Source: Eubacterium sp. (GTDB lineage: Bacteria > Bacillota > Clostridia > Lachnospirales > Lachnospiraceae). Taken from it: a stretch of DNA of 64,000 bases. The position numbers and the translations under genes were made by a program. Positions 42,796 through 51,168 of the stretch are shown here, in pieces (the first letter of the stretch is position 1; every line of letters begins with the position of its first letter). The stretch is from NCBI GenBank assembly GCA_017541035.1, contig JAFXZW010000005.1:1-64000 (forward strand), in the 5' to 3' direction. Under the pieces are notes generated by a model. That model was not told the DNA's origin and searched no databases. It saw only the letters and a list, made by a program, of their open reading frames with translations.

Positions 42796-43952
42796 TCTGC
42801 CATCCTTATCAGGTATTTCATATCCGTTCCTTCCTCCTCCGAAAGAATACGGGTCAGTTCCTCAAGTAGCTCCGTGACTCCTGTGGGCTTCTGAAAGAGA
42901 TTATCTTTTGTATAATATACCTTTCCGCTTTTCACCGCGCTGAACTCCTTCATCAGTGGCTTCTCCTTCACCATGGCGGTAATGCTTTCATAGGCCCCAT
43001 AGATCGCTCCGTTGTAGATCAGGATATCCGCATCCTTTGCAACGGCATAAAACTGTTCCGTGGATAAATGCAGGGACGAACTGTCCTCCGGATCCACCCC
43101 CAGATCAGCAGCGGTGAAAGCATAGGTTCCTCCCGCTATGCGGATCATTTCCGCCATATAACCTGACGGTGCCTGGATATTCACATAACCGTTGGGACTG
43201 AAGGAAAAATAAGCCACCCTCTGCTCTCTTCCCTTCTTTTTCCCGATCAGATCCTGATATGCGGAATTCTTTTCCTGAAACCAGTGCTCCGCTTTCTCCT
43301 CCATTCCAAGGATACACCCATATACGCGGATCCATTCCATCCTTCCCATGGGATGCTTCTCATAGCTGGAGCGCTCGATCATAACCGGAAAGCCCAGCTG
43401 TTCCAGTTTTTCCTTCGTCCCCGGGTCATGCAGGATCATGGTATTCTCCACGATAAGCCCACAGCCCTCCTGAAGCAGCCATTCATAATCCGGGGCATTG
43501 TATTTCCCGACAAATGTGATGGTGTCATCCCTTACAAGGCCTGCTATCTCCGTATCCGACCAGTCTCCCGCCCCGGTGGAGGTATATCCGACCCGGGAAA
43601 GTGATCCCAGTTCCTGAAAAAAGGACATGGCCGAGGAAGAAGCCATATAGATTTTCTCTGCGGGCTGTCGGATCACCGTTACGTCCTTCGGCAGTTGTTC
43701 CGGGATCTCCTTCCCGTTCGGAACCACCAGATAATCCGTACCTTTAATGGTGATTCTTCTGAAGCCGCCCTCATATTGCTCTATGACAAACTCCTCTGCA
43801 TACTGGTTTTCCTCTGTAAAAGTCAGCTGTAGACCTGCCCAGTTTTCGGTTTTCTCTTCTTTTTTTTCGCATGAAGCGAGGAAAAAAAGGCAGAAAAAAA
43901 GCATGCCAAGGATCCGTACTGTATATCTATTTTCCTTTCTTCTGATATACAT
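42792..43952 (-). CDS. Substrate-binding lipoprotein of the FecB/BtuF type
   Basis: Extracytoplasmic binding protein for the adjacent importer. A lipoprotein signal with the lipobox LASC lies within the first 35 residues, followed by two lobes linked by a helix, as in class III binding proteins (TSTGAGDWSDTEIAGLV, YNAPDYEWLLQEGCGLIVEN and DADILIYNGAIYGAYESI). The ATG at 43952 follows AAAGGAG and gives 386 residues; a longer frame to 43973 exists. The ligand is unknown, but the chelatase and riboswitch in the same operon point to corrinoid, porphyrinoid or cobalt complexes. Confidence 0.88.
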   Translation of the reverse strand: MYIRRKENRYTVRILGMLFFCLFFLASCEKKEEKTENWAGLQLTFTEENQYAEEFVIEQYEGGFRRITIKGTDYLVVPNGKEIPEQLPKDVTVIRQPAEKIYMASSSAMSFFQELGSLSRVGYTSTGAGDWSDTEIAGLVRDDTITFVGKYNAPDYEWLLQEGCGLIVENTMILHDPGTKEKLEQLGFPVMIERSSYEKHPMGRMEWIRVYGCILGMEEKAEHWFQEKNSAYQDLIGKKKGREQRVAYFSFSPNGYVNIQAPSGYMAEMIRIAGGTYAFTAADLGVDPEDSSSLHLSTEQFYAVAKDADILIYNGAIYGAYESITAMVKEKPLMKEFSAVKSGKVYYTKDNLFQKPTGVTELLEELTRILSEEEGTDMKYLIRMAE

Positions 43953-43984
43953 CCTGCGGCTCCTTTCCGGCATGCCTTAATCTT

Positions 43985-44944
43985 CTATTTCCGAAGGGAT
44001 TTACTGTCAAAACTCAATAAATAATCAATCAGATGTGCTTCGCTCATTGCCGTGGTATCAGCCTGTACCGGCAACGGATAATCAAAACCCGCCACGGGGA
44101 TCTCGAAGGTGGAATTCTCTCCCTCCGCATTGACAGGATCATACCGGACGCCATCCACGATCATAAAATCATACTTGTTGCTGCTCCATTTGATGGTTGC
44201 CACTGCCTGACCATTTGTAATGGTAACCGCAGCCGGTGACTCCACCGATGCTCTTCCGGAGCCTCCGGTAAGAGTTACATCAATGAAGAAATTTCCGTCC
44301 ATGAGACCAAGCTTTTCAACCGTCTGATAGGGAAGCTCCCTGTATGCGTCCAGAGGAAGGGTGCCTGCTTCAAAGCAGAGATCCCTGTCATACCAGGCTT
44401 CCTTCTTCTTGCTGTAGGCTGCGCAAGGAACCACATCATTCAATATTGTAACGGGGAATGTAAAGCTATGTGTTCCGTCCGCTTCCTCAGTGAAATCGAT
44501 ATAATCCACCTGGGGAGCCTTCTCTGCTTCTTCACCCGTACCGGGATACAGATAGAGATAACCCGTTCCGCCCATGAACATTTTGGCAGTCATTCGTCCG
44601 TCCTTCACAGTAAGGATACAGCGATCGATCTTGAACATGGAGGAGCTGGATTTTACATTGATCTCATACTCCCCGTCCGCCAGATCCTTTCCTTTTACCG
44701 GCACCAGTCCCGGCGTGACCACCTCTTCCTTTTCAACCGTAGCAAGCTCGGTCTTCTCTGTATCTGAGGCATTCTCCGAAAGAACGGTGTCCTGTTCCGA
44801 AACTTCCTTACCTGTCGAATCCTTTTCCGAGGATATGCTTTCATTTTTCCCGGCAGTTTGCTCTCCCGCAGCCTGCTTTCCCTCACATCCCGCAGCTGCC
44901 AAGGAAAGTGCCAGAAGCAGGATGAATATCTTTCCTTTTTTCAT
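43985..44944 (-). CDS. Lipoprotein with two NEAT-like domains
   Basis: A 319-residue surface lipoprotein (lipobox AAGC near residue 20) with a Ser/Thr/Glu-rich linker to about residue 75. Domain 1 (about 75-195) contains DGEYEINVKSSSSMF, LTVKDGRMTAKMF and KEAWYDRDLCFEA; domain 2 (about 212-300) contains DGNFFIDVTLTGGSGRA and IKWSSNKYDFMIVDGVRY. The spaced Ser/Tyr patterns and the strand order resemble heme-binding NEAT domains, though this is by eye. It lies between the chelatase and the importer, so a tetrapyrrole or metal-binding hand-off role is plausible. Confidence 0.75.
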   Translation of the reverse strand: MKKGKIFILLLALSLAAAGCEGKQAAGEQTAGKNESISSEKDSTGKEVSEQDTVLSENASDTEKTELATVEKEEVVTPGLVPVKGKDLADGEYEINVKSSSSMFKIDRCILTVKDGRMTAKMFMGGTGYLYLYPGTGEEAEKAPQVDYIDFTEEADGTHSFTFPVTILNDVVPCAAYSKKKEAWYDRDLCFEAGTLPLDAYRELPYQTVEKLGLMDGNFFIDVTLTGGSGRASVESPAAVTITNGQAVATIKWSSNKYDFMIVDGVRYDPVNAEGENSTFEIPVAGFDYPLPVQADTTAMSEAHLIDYLLSFDSKSLRK

Positions 44945-44992
44945 ATTTTACCAGCTTTCTTTTTCTTCTACCGCACCCGAAAAATGAATTTA

Positions 44993-45997
44993 CTACTTTC
45001 CTTCAATCGCTGCCTTTGCGTGATCCACATAAATCTGGCAGATGGTTTCATTTTCACCCAGACCTCGCAGGAGGGTTACCACCTCGTAACCGTCTTTCGT
45101 AAGGACATTCTTCCAGGAATCCTCCTCATCTCCTGCCATATCATTATTGGCATGATCACCGGCTACAACCATCAGGGGCTCCAGAACCACTCTCTTATAT
45201 CCGCCTTCCTTCAGCAGCTTCCTTACATCATCCAGAGACGGAGTCGCTTCAACGGTTCCGATAAAATAGCTCTTATGGCCGTCCGCGGTAAGCAGCTCCT
45301 GCATTTTTGCATAAACCGCATTCGAAGCCGCCTCCGTACCATGTCCCATGAAGACAATGGCTGTATCACCGTTATCATATTCCTTTGTCCAGTCGACTAT
45401 GGCATTCTTCACCCGCTTAAAATCATCATCGGAAGTAAGAAGGGGCTGGCCGATCTTCACGGAGTCAAATGCATCCGCATACTGAGCCACCTTATCCTTC
45501 AGTTCGTTATACTCAAAGCCATTCATAAGATGGGTGGGCTGTACAACAAGATTCTTCACCTTGTTATTCACAGCACGCTTCAAAGCCTCATCCACATTGT
45601 CGATATGAATACCGTCCCTCTTCTCCACATGATTGATGACGATATCCGCTGTAAAACCGCGTCGCACATCATAGTCGGAGAACGCCTTGTCCAGTGCCTC
45701 TTCGATTGCTCCGATGGTAAGCCGGCGGGAATCATTGAAGGACGTTCCGAAGCTGATGACCAGAAGTTCATTTGCACCGATTCCATCCTCATTCCGGACC
45801 TTATCCAGAGAGGCATCTCCGGTGTTATAATTCTCTTCATCCTCTCCGGCTGTTGTGGCCTCCGTCTTTGCCTCCGTTTTTGCTTCCGTCGCTGCAGCCG
45901 CTGTGGTCGTTTCCTCTTTCTTTCCGCATCCGGACAGGGAAAGCCCCATCACCATAGCCGCGCTGAGCAGCATCAACCCGAATCCTCTTTTCTTCAT
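44993..45997 (-). CDS. cbiK: Lipoprotein sirohydrochlorin cobaltochelatase (CbiK-like)
   Basis: CbiK-type class II chelatase with a lipoprotein signal (lipobox LSGC), 334 residues from the ATG at 45997. The mature domain (about 70-334) has SFGTSFNDSR at the start, VQPTHLMNGFEYNEL and FMGHGTEAASN with the metal-binding histidines, and HANNDMAG. An exported CbiK is unusual, because the textbook enzyme inserts cobalt in the cytoplasm; periplasmic CbiK of Desulfovibrio is a precedent. First gene of the operon, directly under the cobalamin riboswitch. A scavenging or chaperone role outside the membrane is inferred. Confidence 0.9.
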   Translation of the reverse strand: MKKRGFGLMLLSAAMVMGLSLSGCGKKEETTTAAAATEAKTEAKTEATTAGEDEENYNTGDASLDKVRNEDGIGANELLVISFGTSFNDSRRLTIGAIEEALDKAFSDYDVRRGFTADIVINHVEKRDGIHIDNVDEALKRAVNNKVKNLVVQPTHLMNGFEYNELKDKVAQYADAFDSVKIGQPLLTSDDDFKRVKNAIVDWTKEYDNGDTAIVFMGHGTEAASNAVYAKMQELLTADGHKSYFIGTVEATPSLDDVRKLLKEGGYKRVVLEPLMVVAGDHANNDMAGDEEDSWKNVLTKDGYEVVTLLRGLGENETICQIYVDHAKAAIEGK

Positions 45998-46126
45998 GTC
46001 TTTTTCCTCCTTGCTTGCGTTTTGTGAAATGTGTGAATGAGGAATAAGCACGCAAAGAAAGCGTCTGCTTCTGCTGCCACAGTACGAGCAGTCCGGTACG
46101 GCCAATTCCTCGTGGTCATGGTACCG

Positions 46127-46310
46127 TCATATCGGCAGGTCTCCCGGCTTATGATCTCTTCTGACGCCTTCCCGGCTGATACTGTGTGCCAGTGACATAC
46201 TGTCAGAAGATAAAAATGATCATTCACGGTGGCGAAGACCGTGCGGGATTCTCACCCGCTTCCCTATTCTACGCGCCTCTTCACGCGTCACCGAATGACA
46301 TGCCCCCGCA
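46127..46310 (-). ncRNA. Cobalamin riboswitch
   Basis: Read on the minus strand, the element contains GAATAGGGAAGCGGGTGAGA, then ATCCCGCACGG, and the B12-box-like AGCCGGGAGACCTGCCGATA near 46130-46150, with the expected stem sequences between. These are the conserved cores of the cobalamin riboswitch. Downstream, CGGTACC and GGCCGTACCG can pair around a GAGGAATT segment and may form the expression platform. High B12 should reduce expression of the CbiK-like and importer genes. Confidence 0.93.
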
Positions 46311-46317
46311 ACGCAAT

Positions 46318-46365
46318 AACGAGAGCACGGAAACTGTTATAACACAGCCGTACTCTCGTTGTCAA
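46318..46365 (-). promoter_or_regulatory. Promoter of the riboswitch operon, inside an inverted repeat
   Basis: TTGACA (-35, 46360-46365) and TATAAC (-10, 46336-46341), 18-bp spacer with an extended TG. The 13-base inverted arms at 46318-46330 and 46348-46360 (AACGAGAG core, one mismatch) flank the -10, with one arm in the spacer. It could be an operator for a second level of control, or a terminator for aroC transcripts overlapping the promoter. Confidence 0.75.
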
Positions 46366-46419
46366 CCATCCATAAGGCGTATAAGATGAATCGCATTTTC
46401 CTGTCAGTTAAGGTGCCTG

Positions 46420-47502
46420 TCAGATCTGATCCAGTCTGCCGGTTTCCGCCATAAGGTACAGGTCTGCCACGGTAAGAGCTGTCATCATTTCAACCACGAC
46501 GGCCGCCCTGGGTCCGATAACCGGATCATGCCTTCCCCTGATGGACAGGTCCGTCTCCTTCAGGTCCTTTGTCACTGTTTTCTGCTCACGGAAAATGGAA
46601 GGCGTAGGTTTAAAGGATGCCCTGAGAAGAATATCCGCACCGGTACTGATCCCTCCGAGGATACCTCCGGCATGATTGGAGGTACAGACCACTCTTCCAT
46701 CCTGCACCCGGAAAGGATCGTTATTCTCCGAACCCCTGCTGGATACGACAGCCTTCCCGTCACCGATCTCAACAGCCTTTACCGCGCCAATGGAGAAAAC
46801 AGCCTGAGCAAGACGCGCGTCGAGCTTGTCAAATACCGGTTCTCCGATCCCGGCAGGAAGTCCTTTTACGATGCAGGTCACCTCACTGCCTGTGGAATCC
46901 TGTTCTTCCCTGAGGCGGGTAAGGTATGCCTCTGCTTCCCTGGCGGCATCCGCATCCGGCATGGCAAAGGGATTTCGCATGATTTCATCCGGATCAAAAC
47001 GGGACGCATCGCAAATGTAGGGTCCGATGGCACTGACCCAGGCCTGTACATGGATTCCCTTTTCCGAAAGCATGCGTGCGGCTATGGCCCCCGCAGCGAC
47101 TCTTGCGGCTGTCTCCCTTCCGGAGGATCTTCCGCCGCCTCTGTAATCCCGGAAGCCATACTTGCTGTCAAAGCCGAAATCCGCATGTCCCGGCCGCCAT
47201 GCATTTGCGAGTTCACCATAGTCCGCAGAATGCTGGTCCTTATTCTCTATCATCAGGGAGATCGGCGTCCCCGTGGTCCTTCCTTCAAAGCATCCGGAAA
47301 GGATACGCACCTTATCCTCTTCCCTGCGCGGTGTGGAGAAAGCCCGTCCGCCCGGCTTTCTGCGATCCAGATACTGCTGGATATATTCCTCATCCATCGG
47401 AAGCCCCGCCGGACATCCGTCTACCACAGCCCCAATACCGTATCCATGGGATTCTCCCCAGGTGGTAACCCGGAACAAGGTTCCGAAACCCGACCCCGCC
47501 AT
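46420..47502 (-). CDS. aroC: Chorismate synthase
   Basis: Converts 5-enolpyruvylshikimate-3-phosphate to chorismate with reduced FMN, the last step of the shikimate pathway. The 360-residue product (ATG at 47502 behind AAGGAGG) has GTLFRVTTWGESHGYGIG, the RSSGRETAARVAAGA region and the late RGRHDPVIGPRAAVVVEMM. No other aro gene is nearby. It stands between xerD and the riboswitch operon, separated from xerD by a terminator. Confidence 0.96.
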   Translation of the reverse strand: MAGSGFGTLFRVTTWGESHGYGIGAVVDGCPAGLPMDEEYIQQYLDRRKPGGRAFSTPRREEDKVRILSGCFEGRTTGTPISLMIENKDQHSADYGELANAWRPGHADFGFDSKYGFRDYRGGGRSSGRETAARVAAGAIAARMLSEKGIHVQAWVSAIGPYICDASRFDPDEIMRNPFAMPDADAAREAEAYLTRLREEQDSTGSEVTCIVKGLPAGIGEPVFDKLDARLAQAVFSIGAVKAVEIGDGKAVVSSRGSENNDPFRVQDGRVVCTSNHAGGILGGISTGADILLRASFKPTPSIFREQKTVTKDLKETDLSIRGRHDPVIGPRAAVVVEMMTALTVADLYLMAETGRLDQI

Positions 47503-47528
47503 ATCATTTCCTCCTTGGTACAAAAGAA

Positions 47529-47562
47529 AAGGTTCCCAAACGCGGTTAGCGTTCCGGAACCT
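47529..47562 (-). terminator. Terminator of xerD
   Basis: Arms AAGGTTCCCAAACGC and GCGTTCCGGAACCTT pair with two mismatches around GGTTA. On the minus strand TTTTCTTTT follows. It overlaps the xerD stop codon. Confidence 0.75.
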
Positions 47563-48458
47563 TAAACATTGCCGACAACTTTCGGATGTGCGTGATCATA
47601 AACCGCTTTCAGCTTCTCCGGTCTCTGCTTCAGATAGATCTGCGTGGTGGAAATATCGGAATGCCCGAGCATTTCCTGTACGGCATGCAGATCCGCGCCA
47701 TTGTTTACCAGATGAGAGGCAAAGGAATGCCTGATCATATGGGGCGTTATATCCTTTTCGATATTCGCCTTTCTGGCATAATACTTGATGATCTTCCAGA
47801 AGCCCTGTCGGGACATGGGTTCGCCCTTTACATTGGCAAAAAGATAATCTCCTTTTTTCACCATGCCGGGCCGCACATCCCTGATGTACTTCTCCATAAT
47901 GACCCGGGTTCCTTCATCAATGGGAATGATCCTGTACTTTCCGCTGTCACTGCATTCAATGTAATTCATGGAAAGATTAAGATTCTCCACTCTGAGATTA
48001 AGCAGCTCCGTCACACGAAGACCGGTGGCATAAAGCAGGGAAAGCATTGCTCTGTCTCTGACGATCTTCGGTGTATTACCCTCCGGCTGCTGAAGAAGAA
48101 GGTTTACCTCCTCCACAGTAAGAACATCCGGAGAACGCTTCTCCACCTTGGGCGGTTTCAGCTGTTCCGTCGGGTTACCCTTCACCATACCCCGTCCGAG
48201 AAGGTACAGAAAAAAGGACCGGATACTTGCAATGTTCCGGGACACCGTAGCCGAGCTCATTCCTGTTTTTTCCAGATACAGGACATACGAACCCAGTGAG
48301 GTAGCTGTTATTTCATCCACCTCATGGATTCCGTTTTCACGAAAATATTCCTGCATTTTGTGAAGATCCCGGTAATAGGATTGAATTGTGTTCTGACTTG
48401 AATGCTTTACATCACGCAGATAAGTGACATAAGCCTCAATCATCTGTTCCATATCCAC
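47562..48458 (-). CDS. xerD: Tyrosine recombinase XerD
   Basis: Site-specific recombinase that resolves chromosome dimers at dif and is often used by mobile elements. The 298-residue product has an N-terminal SAM-like core-binding domain (about 1-95) and a catalytic domain with Arg in ATGLRVTELLNL, HxxR in HMIRHSFASHLV, the late His in GHSDISTTQ and Tyr in IYLK. All catalytic residues are present. The promoter is at 48524-48552. No attachment site or mobile-element gene is next to it, so a chromosomal housekeeping role is most likely. Confidence 0.92.
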   Translation of the reverse strand: MDMEQMIEAYVTYLRDVKHSSQNTIQSYYRDLHKMQEYFRENGIHEVDEITATSLGSYVLYLEKTGMSSATVSRNIASIRSFFLYLLGRGMVKGNPTEQLKPPKVEKRSPDVLTVEEVNLLLQQPEGNTPKIVRDRAMLSLLYATGLRVTELLNLRVENLNLSMNYIECSDSGKYRIIPIDEGTRVIMEKYIRDVRPGMVKKGDYLFANVKGEPMSRQGFWKIIKYYARKANIEKDITPHMIRHSFASHLVNNGADLHAVQEMLGHSDISTTQIYLKQRPEKLKAVYDHAHPKVVGNV

Positions 48459-48523
48459 CCCTGTAAATTACGAAAAAGACTCTTCTTCATCGCGCCAACG
48501 ACATCTTTTTCTTTACAGAGAAC

Positions 48524-48552
48524 AGTATAAATATAAATTAACATAAAATCAA
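48524..48552 (-). promoter_or_regulatory. Sigma-A promoter of xerD
   Basis: TTGATT (-35, 48547-48552), a 17-bp spacer and TATACT (-10, 48524-48529) on the minus strand. The surrounding 48459-48677 stretch is AT-rich and has no gene that I can see. Confidence 0.7.
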
Positions 48553-48677
48553 TAGTGTTTTTTAAGCGAAAAGCCGCATAGATACTGGGATTACAGCCAT
48601 TTTCAACGAGATAAAGTGTGATATTTTATGTAAACCACATTATCTTGTGTTTTTTAACTGTTAACATCATTTTACAA

Positions 48678-48712
48678 AAAAATGACAGACAGAGAGACTG
48701 TCCGTCATTTTT
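48678..48712 (-). terminator. Terminator of the Nudix gene
   Basis: The 15-base arms AAAAATGACAGACAG (48678-48692) and CTGTCCGTCATTTTT (48698-48712) pair with one mismatch around a 5-base loop. On the minus strand seven T follow. Confidence 0.85.
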
Positions 48713-48725
48713 CGGTATTACTTGA

Positions 48726-49280
48726 TTAAAAAAGACCTCTTTGCTTCAGATCCCGGTATCCGAGAAGAGCAATAACGGTTTTTCCATCATAGATCTCACC
48801 CCTGTAGATCATATCCAGAGCATCGGTAAAGGGAAGCCTTACCAGGTCAATGGATTCCCCCGGATCGAGATGCCTGGTTCCCCTCCGCAGATCCTTTCCC
48901 ACATAGATCGCCGTGTGTTCGTCGAAAAGCCCGACTGCATTGATGATATTTCCGATCAGCTTTATCCTTTCCGGAATCAGGCCGGTCTCCTCCTCCGCCT
49001 CTCTGAGCGCTGTCACCGACGTATCCTTATCTTCGGCTTCTGAAATGCCGGCGGGAATCTCCAGAAGCACCTTATCCTCCACATTCCGATACTGGCGGAC
49101 CAGGATCACCCGCTCTTCCTCATCCACCAGAAGCATCCCGGCTCCGTCACGGTTTTTTACATAGTCATAATAGAGGACCGTCCCGTCAGACTGTTCCAGG
49201 ATATCTTCATAAACCTTTACGCGATGTGCTTCATATTTCAGAACTCTGTCAATCCTTCTTGTCTCTTTCACGACTTCCAC
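48726..49280 (-). CDS. Nudix hydrolase, ADP-ribose pyrophosphatase type
   Basis: Hydrolyses nucleoside diphosphate derivatives, probably ADP-ribose, to AMP and ribose-5-phosphate. The 184-residue product (or three residues fewer) contains the Nudix core REAEEETGL preceded by an IPAGISEAEDKD stretch; the spacing between Gly and Arg is one residue longer than the strict consensus. VLLEIPAG and ALREAEEETGLI are typical of NudF-like enzymes. The start is a GTG at 49280 or, with better ribosome-binding-site spacing, a GTG at 49271. Confidence 0.88.
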   Translation of the reverse strand: MEVVKETRRIDRVLKYEAHRVKVYEDILEQSDGTVLYYDYVKNRDGAGMLLVDEEERVILVRQYRNVEDKVLLEIPAGISEAEDKDTSVTALREAEEETGLIPERIKLIGNIINAVGLFDEHTAIYVGKDLRRGTRHLDPGESIDLVRLPFTDALDMIYRGEIYDGKTVIALLGYRDLKQRGLF

Positions 49281-49336
49281 CCCCTTTTTTTGATGTGATC
49301 GTCAGACTCACATTTTCCATGCTTTCACAGGAAAAA

Positions 49337-49367
49337 TTGAGCCTCCCGGGATGACCGGAAGGCTCAA
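49337..49367 (-). terminator. Terminator of rny
   Basis: The 13-base arms TTGAGCCTCCCGG (49337-49349) and CCGGAAGGCTCAA (49355-49367) pair with one mismatch around a 5-base loop. On the minus strand AATTTTTCC follows, 12 bp after the rny stop. Confidence 0.85.
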
Positions 49368-49378
49368 ATAAACTCCTT

Positions 49379-50932
49379 TTACTTTGCGTAATCCGTAACT
49401 CTGGATTCTCTGATCAGACTTACCTTGATCTGACCCGGATATTCCAGCTCGTCCTCAATACGCTTGGCAATCTCTCTTCCGAGGATCACCATATCGCTGT
49501 CAGTTACGTGCTCAGGAACAACCATGACGCGAATCTCACGACCTGCCTGAATAGCAAAGGACTTGTCCACACCCTTGAACTCATTAGCGATGTTCTCCAG
49601 CTTTGTCAGCCTTGTGGTGTAGGTTTCCAGGGTTTCCCTTCTTGCGCCCGGACGCGCTGCGGAAATGGTATCCGCTGCCTGTACGATGCATGCGATCAGG
49701 GATTCTGCTTCGCAATCTCCGTGGTGGGAAGCTACGGCATTGATAACCGTTCCGTTCTCTTTGTACTTACGACAAAGATCCACACCGATGGAGACATGAG
49801 AACCTTCCATTTCATGATCAATGGATTTACCGATATCATGCAGAAGTCCGGCCCTCTTGGCCAGCTTGATATCTTCACCGATCTCACCGGCGATCAATCC
49901 GGAAAGCTCAGCGACTTCAATGGAATGCTTCAAAGCATTCTGTCCATAACTGGTACGGAATTTCATACGGCCAAGAAGCTTGATAAGCTCGGGATGAATG
50001 CCATGAACACCGACCTCGAGAGTGGCTGCTTCGCCTTCCTCCCGCATCATATTCTCGACTTCCTTCTTCGCCTTCTCTACCATCTCTTCGATTCTGGCCG
50101 GATGGATCCGTCCGTCCACGATGAGCTTCTCCAGTGCGATCCTTGCCACCTCCCGGCGAACGGGATCAAAGCTGGAAAGGACAACTGCCTCCGGCGTATC
50201 ATCAATGATCAGATCCACACCCGTCAATGTTTCCAGTGTACGAATGTTACGACCTTCTCGTCCGATGATCCTGCCCTTCATGTCATCATTCGGCAGCTGC
50301 ACAAGTGAAATGGTAGACTCGGAAACGACGTCCGCTGAACATTTCTGAATAGCGGTTACGACATATTCCTTTGCTTTCTTGTCGGCCTCTTCCTTGGCCC
50401 GAAGTTCCATTTCCTTGATCATGACTGCGGTTTCATGCTTTACATCTTCTTCCACAGCCCGAAGCAAAATTTCCTTTGCCTGTTCAGAGGTAAGTCCGGA
50501 GATTCTCTCCAGTTCCTGTTCACGCTTCTGATAGAGTTCATCGACCTCAGCTTGTTTCCGGGTAAGATTCGCTTCCCTGGCGGAGAGAGACTGCTCTCTT
50601 CTTTCCAGTGCATCGGTCTTCTTATCCAGATTCTCCTCCTTCGACAGAACCCGCTTCTCCATACGCTGAATCTCGTTGCGACGTTCCTTCACTTCCTTGT
50701 CGATGTCATTTTTCGCCTTCATGGCATCTTCCTTGGCAGTGAGCAGGATATCTCGCTTCTTCGCTTCAGCTTCTCTCAGTGCATCGTCAATGATCCCTCT
50801 TGCCTTGTCCTCGGCACTGCCGATCTTAGCCTCCGCAATTTTCTTACGGTATGCGATAGCAGCAAACCAGGTGACAACGGCTACGACGATCACGATGATT
50901 GCACAGATGATTATGATCATCGGCGTATCCAC
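49379..50932 (-). CDS. rny: Ribonuclease Y
   Basis: Membrane-anchored endoribonuclease that starts mRNA decay in Firmicutes. The 517-residue product has an N-terminal transmembrane helix (about 5-25), a long coiled coil (about 30-195), a KH domain (about 210-275, [20 protein letters not shown]) and an HD domain with [18 protein letters not shown]. Full family length. The promoter is at 50986-51014, and a short palindrome around a poly-T tract lies in the 5' leader. Confidence 0.96.
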   Translation of the reverse strand: MDTPMIIIICAIIVIVVAVVTWFAAIAYRKKIAEAKIGSAEDKARGIIDDALREAEAKKRDILLTAKEDAMKAKNDIDKEVKERRNEIQRMEKRVLSKEENLDKKTDALERREQSLSAREANLTRKQAEVDELYQKREQELERISGLTSEQAKEILLRAVEEDVKHETAVMIKEMELRAKEEADKKAKEYVVTAIQKCSADVVSESTISLVQLPNDDMKGRIIGREGRNIRTLETLTGVDLIIDDTPEAVVLSSFDPVRREVARIALEKLIVDGRIHPARIEEMVEKAKKEVENMMREEGEAATLEVGVHGIHPELIKLLGRMKFRTSYGQNALKHSIEVAELSGLIAGEIGEDIKLAKRAGLLHDIGKSIDHEMEGSHVSIGVDLCRKYKENGTVINAVASHHGDCEAESLIACIVQAADTISAARPGARRETLETYTTRLTKLENIANEFKGVDKSFAIQAGREIRVMVVPEHVTDSDMVILGREIAKRIEDELEYPGQIKVSLIRESRVTDYAK

Positions 50933-50985
50933 AGGAGCACCTCCTTATTTAGTTTTCATTGTACAAAAAAAAGTACAACAGATAG

Positions 50986-51014
50986 ATTTTATATTTATTT
51001 TCAGATTATGTCAA
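50986..51014 (-). promoter_or_regulatory. Sigma-A promoter of rny
   Basis: TTGACA (-35, 51009-51014), a 17-bp spacer and TAAAAT (-10, 50986-50991) on the minus strand. Between it and the start is the palindrome TTGTAC/GTACAA (50959-50979) around eight T. The 51015-51168 stretch upstream shows no gene. Confidence 0.85.
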
Positions 51015-51168
51015 GTGAAAATCAGCAAAACGCACAAATAACAGACTCTATGTTCTTTGATTTTTGTCGTCATGTCAGATTCATCGTTCTTATAATGCAG
51101 GCCCGGACTTGCCCTTCATGACGCTCTTCGTTTCGATAAATGCCTGATTATGGAGTCTCTCTTTGGAA

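Noticed and set aside
47562..48458. Integrase of a mobile element
   Set aside because: XerD-type length and motifs, no att-like repeats, no tRNA and no cargo or phage genes nearby; a housekeeping recombinase is more likely.
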